From positions 144,605-208,604 of the forward strand of contig JBCBUC010000003.1 of the NCBI GenBank assembly GCA_039818345.1: a stretch of 64,000 bases of DNA. Direction: 5' to 3'. The notes beneath the pieces are model-generated. The model made no database searches. It was given only the letters and a program-made list of their open reading frames with translations, and was not told the origin of the DNA. The stretch comes from Parvularcula sp039818345 (GTDB lineage: Bacteria; Pseudomonadota; Alphaproteobacteria; Caulobacterales; Parvularculaceae). Of the stretch, positions 1-8,690 are shown piece by piece. Both the position numbers and the translations under genes were made by a program. Positions within the stretch are counted from its first letter, which is position 1; each line of letters begins with the position of its first letter.

Positions 1-151
1 CTGAGAAAGTCTCATCGACACCAAACTCTCCGTAGGCACCGTAAAAAACTCTCCATTCCCCTTTTGCGCGTGATGCGGGCAACTGGACAAGGACGTTTCT
101 CGCCCTTAGCGTCGGATGTTTGACCGAAACGGCTAAGGAGCGCCGACACCC

Positions 152-1609
152 ATGAATTTCGAAGAGTTTGTTGGAGCCGCGAACGGTTTCGTCTGGAGTG
201 CGTGGTTCCTTCTACCGCTTCTTCTTTTGACAGGACTTTACCTGACCGTCGGCCTTCGGTTCATGTCCGTCGTGAAAATCCCCTACGCCTTCCGGGAACT
301 CTTGAGGAAGCGCGACCCTGACGAGACCAAAGAGGGTGAGGTCACGCCGTTCCAAGCATTGATGACCGCATTGTCCTCGACCATTGGGACCGGCAACATC
401 GCAGGGGTGGCCGCGGCGATTGCTATTGGTGGTCCGGGTGCGATCTTTTGGATGTGGATCACGGCACTCGTCGGTACCGCGACGAAATACTCCGAAGGTG
501 TCCTAGCGCTCAAGTTTCGTGAGACCGATGCCAATGGCAATTATGTCGGTGGACCGATGTACTACATCAAAAATGGCCTTGGCGCGCGCTTCACATGGCT
601 CGCCGTCGCCTTTGCAAGTTTCGGTATCATGGCCGCGTGGGGCACCGGGGCACTGATCCAATCCCAATCGATCTCCGACGCCGTCCGCGCAACCTATGGC
701 GGCAGCCAAGACGGCGCGCTTTATGGGCTTATGCCGATCATCATTGCCGTCGCCCTTTCGGTTGGCGCAGCGGCGGTGATCCTCGGCGGTGTGAAAAGGA
801 TTGCGGGCGTCGCCTCACGTCTCGTGCCGATTATGGCCTTCGCCTATATGGGGGCAGGGCTGATTGTTATTCTCCTCAACATCAGTGAAGTGCCAGCAGC
901 GTTCGGCCTTATCTTCAGCCGTGCCTTTGGCGCTGATGCGGCAGGGGCAGGGATTTCGATCGGCCTTTTGATGCTGGCGATGCAAAAGGGCGTGGCGCGA
1001 GGTATTTTCTCGAACGAAGCTGGCCAGGGCTCAGCGCCTATCGCGCACGCCGCAGCACAAAACAACGACCCGGTGAACCAAGGCACCGTTGCGATGCTTG
1101 GCACCGTGATCGACACGCTGATTGTCTGCACCTTCACCGCACTGATTATTTTGACCTCCGGTGTGATTGGCGATTCCTGTTTGCCATCGACGCTGAACTT
1201 AGAAACGTTCTTGTCGGACGATCAGCCGATGGGGTGTGACACCGGCGCGCCGCTGACGATCGCAGCTTTTGATGCGACGTTGACCGGCATCGGCAAACAC
1301 ATCGTGACCCTTGGCCTTGTCGTCTTTGGCTTCACAACGATCCTGGGGTGGAGCTATTACGGCGAGCGCTGCTGCGCCTTCCTATTTTCCGAAAAGAGCA
1401 TTCTGCCTTACCGGATCTCTTGGATCGTGGTTGTGTTCATCGGCGCCATGTCGATCGCGTTTGAAGGCAGTGTGGCGAACATTGTGAACCTTTTCTGGCT
1501 GATCGCGGACACGCTCACGGGCCTCATGGCCGCGCCCAACCTTGTGGGCCTGATCCTCCTCAGTCCTGTGGTCTTTGCGCTCACCCGTGATTACTACGCC
1601 AAGCGTTAA
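152..1609 (+). CDS. Sodium/alanine(glycine) symporter, AGCS family
   Basis: A 485-residue, very hydrophobic inner-membrane protein of the alanine/glycine:cation symporter family, which imports small neutral amino acids with Na+. The family hallmarks are visible: TIGTGNIAGVA at about residues 77-87 and GGPGAIFWMW at about 93-102, followed by KYSEG. Length matches the family (450-540). ATG is preceded by AAGGAG about 12 nt upstream. The gene is monocistronic by context: the next gene is convergent, and a strong hairpin lies between them. Substrate (alanine or glycine) cannot be read from sequence alone. Confidence 0.93.
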   Translation: MNFEEFVGAANGFVWSAWFLLPLLLLTGLYLTVGLRFMSVVKIPYAFRELLRKRDPDETKEGEVTPFQALMTALSSTIGTGNIAGVAAAIAIGGPGAIFWMWITALVGTATKYSEGVLALKFRETDANGNYVGGPMYYIKNGLGARFTWLAVAFASFGIMAAWGTGALIQSQSISDAVRATYGGSQDGALYGLMPIIIAVALSVGAAAVILGGVKRIAGVASRLVPIMAFAYMGAGLIVILLNISEVPAAFGLIFSRAFGADAAGAGISIGLLMLAMQKGVARGIFSNEAGQGSAPIAHAAAQNNDPVNQGTVAMLGTVIDTLIVCTFTALIILTSGVIGDSCLPSTLNLETFLSDDQPMGCDTGAPLTIAAFDATLTGIGKHIVTLGLVVFGFTTILGWSYYGERCCAFLFSEKSILPYRISWIVVVFIGAMSIAFEGSVANIVNLFWLIADTLTGLMAAPNLVGLILLSPVVFALTRDYYAKR

Positions 1610-1634
1610 GTGAGACGGACACAGAAGAATGCTG

Positions 1635-1666
1635 GGCGATGGTGATCCACAGGATCGACCATCGCC
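1635..1666. terminator. Strong hairpin between convergent genes
   Basis: Inverted repeat with arms at 1635-1647 (GGCGATGGTGATC) and 1653-1666 (13 pairs, one bulged G at 1657) around a 5-nt loop. It sits exactly between the stop codons of the symporter and the convergent membrane-protein gene. There is no U-run on either strand, so it is a terminator-like or mRNA 3'-end-protecting hairpin rather than a canonical intrinsic terminator. Confidence 0.6.
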
Positions 1667-1675
1667 TCGGACAGC

Positions 1676-2920
1676 CTAAGCGGCCCGTCCGACCATGCCG
1701 GTGCCGCGGGATTTTTCCTGACGGATCCGCATTTTGTCGCGGCGGATGATGTCGGCGAAGTCCTCATCGAAGTTGATATCCGAGAACCGCTTCCAATCAT
1801 TCTGACCGATGAATTGGCGGATATCTGTGATCTCCACCAAATAGTGCTTAGACAGAATGATCTGGTAGTGGGCAAAGCTCAACGCTGCGACCAGACCCGC
1901 AAGGGTGAGGCTCATCGGATCACCAGCGAACAAGCCGATCGCGGAAGCCGCGATGACGGAAATCGCCACCAAAACCCAACCAAGAACGCGCATGCCCACC
2001 CGCCAACGAAAGGCATGGACCCGCGTCCGCTGCATCTCTGACTGGTAGAACTTTTCGATATATTCGATCCGCTTCGGCTTCCAGAGCGCCAACTGCGCCC
2101 AAAACTTGGCGTCATCGATCCATTGGCTGTCATCAACCCCTGAGACGAGCTCGGCCTCGTTCACCGCCTTCACGGAGTGATTGTAGCCCTGGTGGAGGCT
2201 ATTGATCCGCCTTTGGACTTTCGCCTTCAAGTCGCCTGCGGTGGCATGCAACGTACTGGCGAGCACCTGCCTGCTGGTGGAGAGATTGTAGAGCAGCGCC
2301 GCAAAGCTACCCAAATACATCACCGCGATGCTGGCCATCAGGGTTTGACCAGGTCCTTGGCTGCTCAAAAACGGCCAAAGCCCCGCGAACCCCGCAGGTG
2401 CGCCTGCTGGGCGAAGCTCGGGCAACAGCGCCCAAAAGGCAAAGGGCACAAACAGGACCATCATCAAGATCAGCTGATCGGTGCGACGACGACGGATAAA
2501 CCGGCGGTAATTGCGTTGGACGGTCAAGCGAAAGGCCGTGATATAGGCACGGATGTCGCGATCGATGGGGAATTTCTCCTCCACCGTCTTATCGTGAAGG
2601 TCGACGAAGGATGTCCAATTCCCCAGCTGCGACACAGTCAGTGGTCGGTCAAACTCTGGGTAGTACTCGATCGAATAGTCAAAAAAGCGTCGCAACTCGC
2701 TTTCATACCCCTTTTGCACGTCCAACGGCTCAAAGGGGTTCTCGATCTCAATCGCCGCAGGATCGGGGTCTAGCGTATAAAGACCATCATGATGCGAGAT
2801 CATCGATTCAGCGAGCGCCATGCGGTCGCTGAATCGGTCGGTTGCGGGTGCAGAAGGAGCGCTTTCTATCGTTTTGCGCTCTTCTGATGCATCTTTCATT
2901 TTTTCTTTGCGTCCAAACAT
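1676..2920 (-). CDS. Conserved hypothetical four-TM membrane protein
   Basis: Unrecognised protein of about 414 residues when started at the ATG at 2920 (MFGRKEKMKD); the frame stays open to a weaker start at 2989. There is a charged cytoplasmic-looking N-terminal part of about 130 residues, then two hydrophobic segments (LILMMVLFVPFAFWALLP and TLMASIAVMYLGSFAALL), a soluble stretch, and a second hydrophobic pair (RVLGWVLVAISVIAAS.., LTLAGLVAALSFAHY). The tail is rich in D, E, K and R. No catalytic motif or named family is evident. It lies 88 nt downstream of the outer-membrane protein gene on the same strand, so it may be cotranscribed. Function unknown. Confidence 0.7.
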   Translation of the reverse strand: MFGRKEKMKDASEERKTIESAPSAPATDRFSDRMALAESMISHHDGLYTLDPDPAAIEIENPFEPLDVQKGYESELRRFFDYSIEYYPEFDRPLTVSQLGNWTSFVDLHDKTVEEKFPIDRDIRAYITAFRLTVQRNYRRFIRRRRTDQLILMMVLFVPFAFWALLPELRPAGAPAGFAGLWPFLSSQGPGQTLMASIAVMYLGSFAALLYNLSTSRQVLASTLHATAGDLKAKVQRRINSLHQGYNHSVKAVNEAELVSGVDDSQWIDDAKFWAQLALWKPKRIEYIEKFYQSEMQRTRVHAFRWRVGMRVLGWVLVAISVIAASAIGLFAGDPMSLTLAGLVAALSFAHYQIILSKHYLVEITDIRQFIGQNDWKRFSDINFDEDFADIIRRDKMRIRQEKSRGTGMVGRAA

Positions 2921-3008
2921 GGTGGGGGCCTGAATTCTTGAGGAGACTTCAAGACCCAAATAGTGAGCAAGTGTGACAGCGACAAGCACGCCGTGATCAC
3001 ATTGAGCG

Positions 3009-4091
3009 CTAGAAGCTCTTTTGCCAGCCGACGGTCAGGGTGAAATCTGTCTCGAGCTGGGGACCGTTGAGGTCACGATAGAGGGGAAAGCCCGCCTCGA
3101 CTGAAAAACGGTGCCCGCGCAACCGGCCCTCTTGCCCAGCAAGGTTGAGGCCAACAAAGACTTCCACCGTGTCACCGCCCTGATTGTCAGGGTCCGCTGT
3201 TTGCACCGGTGCGACGATCTCGAGGTCAAGACCATCGATGGTGCCTTGGCTCACCGCTTTGAGGCGGAGAAAACCAGCCGCCGCGTGGTCAAACACATAT
3301 CCGAGCCATGCCGTTCCCTCATAACGATCGCCCAGCGTGTAACCCTCATCGTTTTCACCAGTACGCAGTGTCGCGGTCGTCTGTGCACCCCAGGTGAGAG
3401 AGCCGCCGCGGTCGCGGTAGGTGAAGCCGGGCTTGAGATCGAAGGTGCCGGAGCCGAGCTGCATCGGATAAGGCAGCCGCAGATTGGGCGTCATCCCCAT
3501 CGGTGTGAAGACAGTGTCCGTCTCCGTGATCGATCCCGTTGGAAGGCTAGCACCCAGATTGACGTTGAACTCGCGGGTCTCGCTCTGCCCCCGATCAAGT
3601 CCAACGATAGCGGTCACGGTCGTGTCACCGAACCCTTGGCTCTCAGTGGTAAAGTCTCCGAGGCGACTGGTCCCCATACCGCCTTGAAAGGTGACGTGGT
3701 CCATCCTGTTGGTGAGATAGCTCCCCATCGCCATCAAGGTGACCCGGTCGGTCACCCCCACCATCGCCCCGACCATGTGCATGTCCATGATCATCTCAAG
3801 CGGCACGACCCGCAACGTGGGCGGCTGACCAGGCGTGCCAAAAAATCGGTTCGGCACGGTGGTGGCAATCTCTTGGAGGGAAAGTTGATCGGTTCCATCC
3901 CGGCTTCCCTGCATATCCATCCGCATGAACCGGTAGGAGAACATCAGCTCCCCCTTCCCGTGGCGGTGGTCAGCCATGACACCGATCGGCGCATGGTCAG
4001 CGGCATGGGGGCCATCATGGGCAAAGGCTGCATCCAGAAGCAGCCCATAGGGCAAGGCTGCGGCCAAAGCCGCGCAAATCGTCTTTTTCAT
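3009..4091 (-). CDS. Met/His-rich outer-membrane beta-barrel protein, 'transporter' family
   Basis: About 360 residues. Start is the ATG at 4091, which follows AAGGA 8 nt upstream and opens a clean signal peptide (MKKTICAALA...AFA). The mature N-terminus is unusually rich in histidine (HDGPHAADHAP, ADHRHGKG) and the first third in methionine (FMRMDMQG, PLEMIMDMHMVGAM). The remainder alternates short amphipathic strands and ends in an aromatic residue (VGWQKSF), as for outer-membrane barrels. Similar proteins occur beside metal-resistance genes. The His/Met content and the neighbouring DUF2946-like gene suggest copper or another soft metal, but this is inference; a role in aromatic-compound uptake (MetA/phenol-degradation-type barrels) is the alternative. 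Confidence 0.65.
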   Translation of the reverse strand: MKKTICAALAAALPYGLLLDAAFAHDGPHAADHAPIGVMADHRHGKGELMFSYRFMRMDMQGSRDGTDQLSLQEIATTVPNRFFGTPGQPPTLRVVPLEMIMDMHMVGAMVGVTDRVTLMAMGSYLTNRMDHVTFQGGMGTSRLGDFTTESQGFGDTTVTAIVGLDRGQSETREFNVNLGASLPTGSITETDTVFTPMGMTPNLRLPYPMQLGSGTFDLKPGFTYRDRGGSLTWGAQTTATLRTGENDEGYTLGDRYEGTAWLGYVFDHAAAGFLRLKAVSQGTIDGLDLEIVAPVQTADPDNQGGDTVEVFVGLNLAGQEGRLRGHRFSVEAGFPLYRDLNGPQLETDFTLTVGWQKSF

Positions 4092-4126
4092 ATCGCTATC
4101 CTTCGTTGTCTGATCAATCGTGGTGA

Positions 4127-4474
4127 TTAGACAACGAACGGCGGCGCACGGCTCGGCGGCTGGCGCCACTGAGGCGCCGTCCTCGTGAAAGCAGTGATCG
4201 AGACGACGACGTCACGGGACGAGGCCTGGAGCAATGGCGCCCAAGGTTTATCAGCAAAGGGATCAGGCGCATCGACCGCTACACAGGCCCCGCAGCAAAG
4301 CTCGGTTGATGCGTCCGGCGCATCCCCGGTGTCGAGCGAGATCTCATAGCTGCCATGGGCGCTACAGATGGTGACTGTGGGTATCTCTGACGACAGATCG
4401 ACGCGCAGCGTTCCGCCCGTGAAGGCGAGACAAACGGAGGCGACAAACGCCAAGAGCTTCCCATGAAGTTCCAT
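4127..4474 (-). CDS. DUF2946-like small secreted cysteine protein
   Basis: A 115-residue protein with an N-terminal hydrophobic signal-like segment (KLLAFVASVCLAFTGG), a central TICSAHG motif and a CCGAC cluster near residue 75. The spacing resembles DUF2946 proteins, which are small periplasmic or membrane proteins often found next to copper-transport genes. Its stop is 35 nt upstream of the start of the Met/His-rich outer-membrane protein, so the two are probably an operon with this gene first. No Shine-Dalgarno sequence is obvious. Family assignment is moderate; function is not established. Confidence 0.55.
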   Translation of the reverse strand: MELHGKLLAFVASVCLAFTGGTLRVDLSSEIPTVTICSAHGSYEISLDTGDAPDASTELCCGACVAVDAPDPFADKPWAPLLQASSRDVVVSITAFTRTAPQWRQPPSRAPPFVV

Positions 4475-4824
4475 CGATGGGCTTTTGGCCGACCAACAAC
4501 CCGATGAAAAGCGCGCTTTTTGGCCTCAGCTGCTCATCGTAGAGGCATCGAGCTCGCCCTCGATTTCTTTCGGTCGCTTGAATAGCCAAGAGCTGCACTT
4601 TCCGTCGATGCGGAGCTGAAGTGCAGCAAGATGCGTCATGGATTTTCTAAGGACTCCATTCGCACGCAGTTAGGTGTGCCCGCTTTTTGGGTGACCCTCA
4701 GAAGGTACCGCCCATCACTCCTGCGCGGACAGAAAGGCCCTTGGCGACAGTTCGTGACAATAGCCGGGACATTGCAGCAACAATCGTATGGATTCCATAT
4801 CGCGACGTCGAAAAGAGAATTGTC
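4475..4824. other. Intergenic region, divergent promoters expected
   Basis: About 350 bp between the divergent DUF2946-like gene and the esterase lipoprotein. It should contain both promoters, but I cannot assign a clear -35/-10 pair. A short palindrome AAAGCGCGCTTT lies near 4506-4517. Short open frames on both strands here have no start-site or protein support. Confidence 0.4.
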
Positions 4825-6072
4825 GTGATCAAGCAGCATCTGCATGCAACTCTGGTAATCAGCCTTATCCTCGCTGGCTGCTCCAACGGATCGAATTCCG
4901 TCGATAGCGCACCATCAGAGACCCTCCCAGTGGCCGTGATCACAGCACCTCTCACCGCCGACGAGGGTGACGTGATTGCGCTTATCGCAAGCCTCGACAG
5001 TGATCCAGCAGGATCGAACACAGCGACTTATCAGTGGACGCAAACGTCGGGACCCAATGTGCTGATTGATGGTGCCTCATCGTCCACCGCAAGCGTTCCA
5101 ATCCCGCTCCTAACCAGCAACGGCACCATCACATTTCAGGTCACCGTGACCGACTCAGCAGGTCTTTCCGATACCGAAACACACAGCGTACAAATTTCTC
5201 CTGCCCCCCTTGGAACGCTTGTCGAGATTCAAACCGAACATGATGATGAACGGCGCATTTACACCGTCTACACACCAAGTTCAGTGACTGCCGATGCACC
5301 TATCATTTATACATTGCACGGCGCTTCTGGAAATATGCGCGGGTACATTGAAGAAGGACAGACGCCGCGTCGTTGGCTGACGCTCGCCGACGAGAATGGC
5401 TTTGTTGTCGTGATCCCTAATGGTTTCAGTGTCTTTGGAGATGATGGTCTGGGTAACCTGCAAGGCTGGAACAGTTTCTCTGCTTTCACCGACGCGGATG
5501 ATGTCGGCTTTTTGCTTGCGACGATTGATGAGATTGCCGCGACCCGTACCGTCGATACCGATCAAGTGTTCTTTACAGGGCGCTCTAATGGCGGAGACAT
5601 GGCCATGCGCATGGCCGTCGAGAGACCAAGCAAGGTGAAAGCCATCGCTAGCTATGTCAGCAATTTGAGCAACAATCCGGTGCCAACGCCCTTATCGCTG
5701 CCGCTCCCGCCAACCTTTTTGTTCATGGGTACAGAGGATCCCATTAGTAACTTCGACGGTACACCCATCACACAGTCAGCACGCGAAACGGTAGACTACT
5801 TCGCCGACAACACCTTTAGCGTTCTTTCTCCGACACCAGCCTTCATGATGCTGACCGACAGTGATCCCAATGATGGGTGTCAGATCTTCGAGCAGACCTA
5901 TGAAGACCCAGCGGGCGAGCCGACCGTTGTCTACTATGAAGGTGTGGGCAGCGGTCACAACATCCCCGATTCTGACCCCAACGTCGCAGAACCAGAAGTG
6001 GTCCGCGGAACCCTCTGCCGAGACGCCGACGGAATTGATCTGGCCTGGGATTTTTTCCAGTCGCTGAAATAG
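4825..6072 (+). CDS. PKD-like domain plus PHB-depolymerase/feruloyl-esterase-type lipoprotein
   Basis: About 415 residues from a GTG at 4825, chosen because it creates a lipoprotein signal peptide ending in the lipobox LILAGC (Cys19) with AGAG just upstream; the frame itself opens further upstream at a TTG. After the lipid anchor comes an Ig/PKD-like region (PVAVITAPLTADEGD...YQWTQTSGP) of about 90 residues, then an alpha/beta-hydrolase domain. That domain carries LHGASG (oxyanion loop), the nucleophile elbow GRSNGG and a late GSGHN that supplies the likely catalytic His. It resembles the LpqC/poly-hydroxybutyrate depolymerase group of secreted esterases. A surface-exposed polymer or ester hydrolase is likely; the substrate is unknown. 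Confidence 0.8.
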   Translation: MIKQHLHATLVISLILAGCSNGSNSVDSAPSETLPVAVITAPLTADEGDVIALIASLDSDPAGSNTATYQWTQTSGPNVLIDGASSSTASVPIPLLTSNGTITFQVTVTDSAGLSDTETHSVQISPAPLGTLVEIQTEHDDERRIYTVYTPSSVTADAPIIYTLHGASGNMRGYIEEGQTPRRWLTLADENGFVVVIPNGFSVFGDDGLGNLQGWNSFSAFTDADDVGFLLATIDEIAATRTVDTDQVFFTGRSNGGDMAMRMAVERPSKVKAIASYVSNLSNNPVPTPLSLPLPPTFLFMGTEDPISNFDGTPITQSARETVDYFADNTFSVLSPTPAFMMLTDSDPNDGCQIFEQTYEDPAGEPTVVYYEGVGSGHNIPDSDPNVAEPEVVRGTLCRDADGIDLAWDFFQSLK

Positions 6073-6250
6073 CAAAAACCCTAACGGTTGCGGCGATGGA
6101 TCAACGTCACCTCTATCTTTGATTGAGGCATGCAGGAACTGCCCGCGGTAACAATGGCTTCCCTTGCGACAACGAACGAGCGTTGCAGCGCACCCGCGTG
6201 GCGGCTAGGGCGCGGCGTCACATTTTGAAACACATCTCAAGGAGACCCCC

Positions 6251-7213
6251 ATGGCGCGTAACAAGATCGCCCTTATTGGCTCGGGCATGATCGGCGGCAC
6301 CCTCGCCCATATCGCTGCACAAAAGGAACTGGGCGATGTTGTCCTGTTCGATATCGCTGAAGGCATCCCTGAGGGCAAAGGCCTGGATATCGCTCAATCC
6401 GCGCCGGTCGATGGCTATGACAGCCGCCTTCGCGGGACCCAGGACTACGCCGATATCGCTGGCGCCGATGTCTGCATCGTCACTGCTGGTGTGCCGCGCA
6501 AGCCAGGGATGAGCCGCGACGACCTCGTTGAGATCAACCTCAAGGTCATGAAGGCCGTCGGCGAAGGCATCGCCAAGCATGCGCCTGATGCTTTTGTGAT
6601 CTGCATCACCAACCCGCTCGACGCGATGGTGTGGGCGCTGCAAAAGTTCTCCGGCCTTCCCAAAAACAAAGTCGTCGGCATGGCCGGCATCCTCGATAGC
6701 GCGCGCTTCCGTCATTTCCTCGCTGAAGAATTTAACGTCAGTGTCGAGAGCGTCACAGCCTTCGTCCTTGGCGGCCACGGCGACACCATGGTCCCATCGA
6801 CCCGCTATTCCACCGTCGCCGGTGTAGGCCTGCCGGACATGGTGAAGCTTGGCTGGACCACGCAAGAGAAGATTGACGCGATCGTTGATCGCACGCGGAA
6901 AGGCGGCGGCGAGATCGTTGGTCTCCTTAAAACCGGCTCGGCCTATTACGCACCCGCTGCGTCGGCGATCCAAATGGCCGAGAGCTATCTTAGGGACAAA
7001 AAAGTTGTTGTTCCTTGTGCTGCCTACCTCAATGGCGAGTTCGGCGTCACAGACCGTTATGTCGGTGTGCCGATCGTGATCGGTGAGAACGGTGCTGAGC
7101 GGATCCTCGAAATCGAATTCACACCAGAAGAAAAAGAGATGTTCGACCACTCGGTCGCAGCGGTCGAAGACTTGGTTGAGGCATGCATCCGCCTCGAGCC
7201 GAGCCTTGGCTAA
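6251..7213 (+). CDS. mdh: Malate dehydrogenase (NAD)
   Basis: A 320-residue LDH-like malate dehydrogenase converting malate to oxaloacetate in the TCA cycle. Rossmann motif GSGMIGG at 10-16, substrate-binding arginines in VPRKPGMSR (80-89), DSARFRHFLAEEF, and the catalytic GGHGDTMVP with His176. Length and motifs match the alphaproteobacterial type. Strong Shine-Dalgarno AAGGAGA before ATG. Here mdh is not beside sucCD-sucA, its frequent partner in this class. Its stop codon overlaps the next ATG (TAATG). Confidence 0.97.
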   Translation: MARNKIALIGSGMIGGTLAHIAAQKELGDVVLFDIAEGIPEGKGLDIAQSAPVDGYDSRLRGTQDYADIAGADVCIVTAGVPRKPGMSRDDLVEINLKVMKAVGEGIAKHAPDAFVICITNPLDAMVWALQKFSGLPKNKVVGMAGILDSARFRHFLAEEFNVSVESVTAFVLGGHGDTMVPSTRYSTVAGVGLPDMVKLGWTTQEKIDAIVDRTRKGGGEIVGLLKTGSAYYAPAASAIQMAESYLRDKKVVVPCAAYLNGEFGVTDRYVGVPIVIGENGAERILEIEFTPEEKEMFDHSVAAVEDLVEACIRLEPSLG

Positions 7214-7755
7214 TGGAAACGATTGCGCCGGGTGCTGAGATTCTCCGGACCGAGAGGCTCATCCTCCGGCGCTTTCGCATGGCCGATGTCGGCGCCTATT
7301 TTGAAATGATGAACCAGCCCGCGGTGGAAGCCACGCTTCTCCCCGGGCCGGAGACGATCGCCTTGGCCGGGCGGGAGATGGCCATGATCGAAGGCCATTG
7401 GGCGCTCGTTGGTTTCAGCTTTTTCGCGGTTGAAGAACGATCAACGGGCCTTTTGATCGGCCGCGTTGGGCCATGGGCACCTTACGGGCAGCCCGGTGTC
7501 GAGGTCGGTTGGACGATCCACCCTCGACGAGGTCGTCGCGGCCACGCCACGGAGGCCGCAAGCGCAGCTGGCCGCTGGATTCTTGAGCAGCGCGCGGATC
7601 TTTCTGAGGTCATTCATATCATCGCGCGCAACAATCGCGCCTCCCAGGTCGTGGCGAAAAAGTTGGGCGGCGAGCCCTCAGGTCGCACCTACGCGCACCC
7701 CCTCGTTGGGACTTGCGATATCTGGGCGACGCCGCGCGAAGCGTTCTTTCAGTAG
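7213..7755 (+). CDS. GNAT-family N-acetyltransferase (RimJ/RimL type)
   Basis: 180 residues from the ATG at 7213 that overlaps the mdh stop by one base (translational coupling). It opens with the typical TERLILRRF and contains GWTIHPRRGRRGHATEA, the acetyl-CoA pyrophosphate-binding R/Q-x-x-G-x-G/A loop, followed by IIARNNRASQVVAKKLG, the conserved C-terminal helix of Acetyltransf_3 proteins. An acetyl-CoA-dependent N-acetyltransferase of unknown acceptor. Confidence 0.88.
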   Translation: METIAPGAEILRTERLILRRFRMADVGAYFEMMNQPAVEATLLPGPETIALAGREMAMIEGHWALVGFSFFAVEERSTGLLIGRVGPWAPYGQPGVEVGWTIHPRRGRRGHATEAASAAGRWILEQRADLSEVIHIIARNNRASQVVAKKLGGEPSGRTYAHPLVGTCDIWATPREAFFQ

Positions 7756-7805
7756 GGCGCAAGCCGCAAGGTTGACGCCTCAGTGATTGGTGCCAGTTTA
7801 CCCAG

Positions 7806-8654
7806 ATGCGTTTGATGTCATGCCTTGTCGGCCTCGCTCTCGTCCTTTCCGCCTGCTCAGGCCCGCAGCTTCTCAACGTTGCAACGCCCTCGCTTCGTGG
7901 CGAGTGGGAGCGTGAGAAGGACATCGCTTACGGCGACCTCGAGCGGCAAAAGCTCGACGTCTACATGCCCACCGGCGCGGGGCCGCACCCTGTGCTTGTC
8001 TTTGTCCATGGCGGCTCTTGGTATTATGGCAGCAAGGACGATTACCCGTGGCTAGGCCGCAGGTTCGCGTCCGAGGGCTATGTGACAGCCGTGATCAATT
8101 ACCGGCTCGCACCTGAATTCGGTTATGACGAGTTTGTCGCCGACACCGCCAAGGCGATTGCGTTCGTCCATGACGAAGCCGAAAGCTGGGGAGGCGATCC
8201 TGAGAAGCTTTTTATCTCCGGTCACTCGGCTGGCGCCTATAATGTGGTGCAGGTGGCGCTGGCGCCTGAATTCTTGGAAGCGGAAGGCAAAAGCACCGAC
8301 ATCATTGATGCGGTTGCCGCCCTTGCGGGGCCTTACAGCTTCCTGCCGCTCGACAGCGACACGACCCGTGACGCCTTTGGCCGGGCCGATGACCTCGAAG
8401 CGACCCAGCCCGTCAATCGCTTGTCACAAAACGCGCCGGACATGATCTTTCTTCACGGTGCGGACGACGATGTCGTGGTGCCGAAAAACTCAACCGAAAT
8501 GGCCCGCCTTCTCACCGAGCTGGGCGTCCGTTCGGAGAGCGTGGTCTATGATGGCGTGGATCATATTGAGATCATTGTCGCCGTGGGTTTGGTGAGCCGC
8601 GGCACCACGGTCGCCGATATGACGGGCTTCTTTGAGAATACCCCCACCGACTGA
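7806..8654 (+). CDS. Alpha/beta-hydrolase lipoprotein, BD-FAE/esterase type
   Basis: 282 residues with a lipoprotein signal (LVLSAC, Cys17). The hydrolase fold carries HGGSWYYG (oxyanion hole, 68-75), GHSAG (nucleophile Ser141), HGADDDVV (acid around 220-222) and DHIE (catalytic His253), so the catalytic triad is complete. It matches the carboxylesterase/arylformamidase-like group. Probably an anchored periplasmic or surface esterase; substrate unknown. The next gene, a secreted peptidase, starts 36 nt downstream, so the two may be cotranscribed. Confidence 0.88.
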   Translation: MRLMSCLVGLALVLSACSGPQLLNVATPSLRGEWEREKDIAYGDLERQKLDVYMPTGAGPHPVLVFVHGGSWYYGSKDDYPWLGRRFASEGYVTAVINYRLAPEFGYDEFVADTAKAIAFVHDEAESWGGDPEKLFISGHSAGAYNVVQVALAPEFLEAEGKSTDIIDAVAALAGPYSFLPLDSDTTRDAFGRADDLEATQPVNRLSQNAPDMIFLHGADDDVVVPKNSTEMARLLTELGVRSESVVYDGVDHIEIIVAVGLVSRGTTVADMTGFFENTPTD

Positions 8655-8690
8655 CTTGACGCACAGCTTGGGTCGGGGAAGTTGCATGTT

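Noticed and set aside
3111..4130. 339-codon frame antisense to the outer-membrane barrel gene
   Set aside because: The minus strand has a clean signal peptide, Shine-Dalgarno and barrel pattern; the plus-strand frame has neither.
6218..7150. Long open frame antisense to mdh
   Set aside because: It is the mirror of a GC-rich, strongly codon-biased gene; the other strand encodes a complete malate dehydrogenase with an intact active site, and no Shine-Dalgarno sequence or family motif exists on the minus strand.
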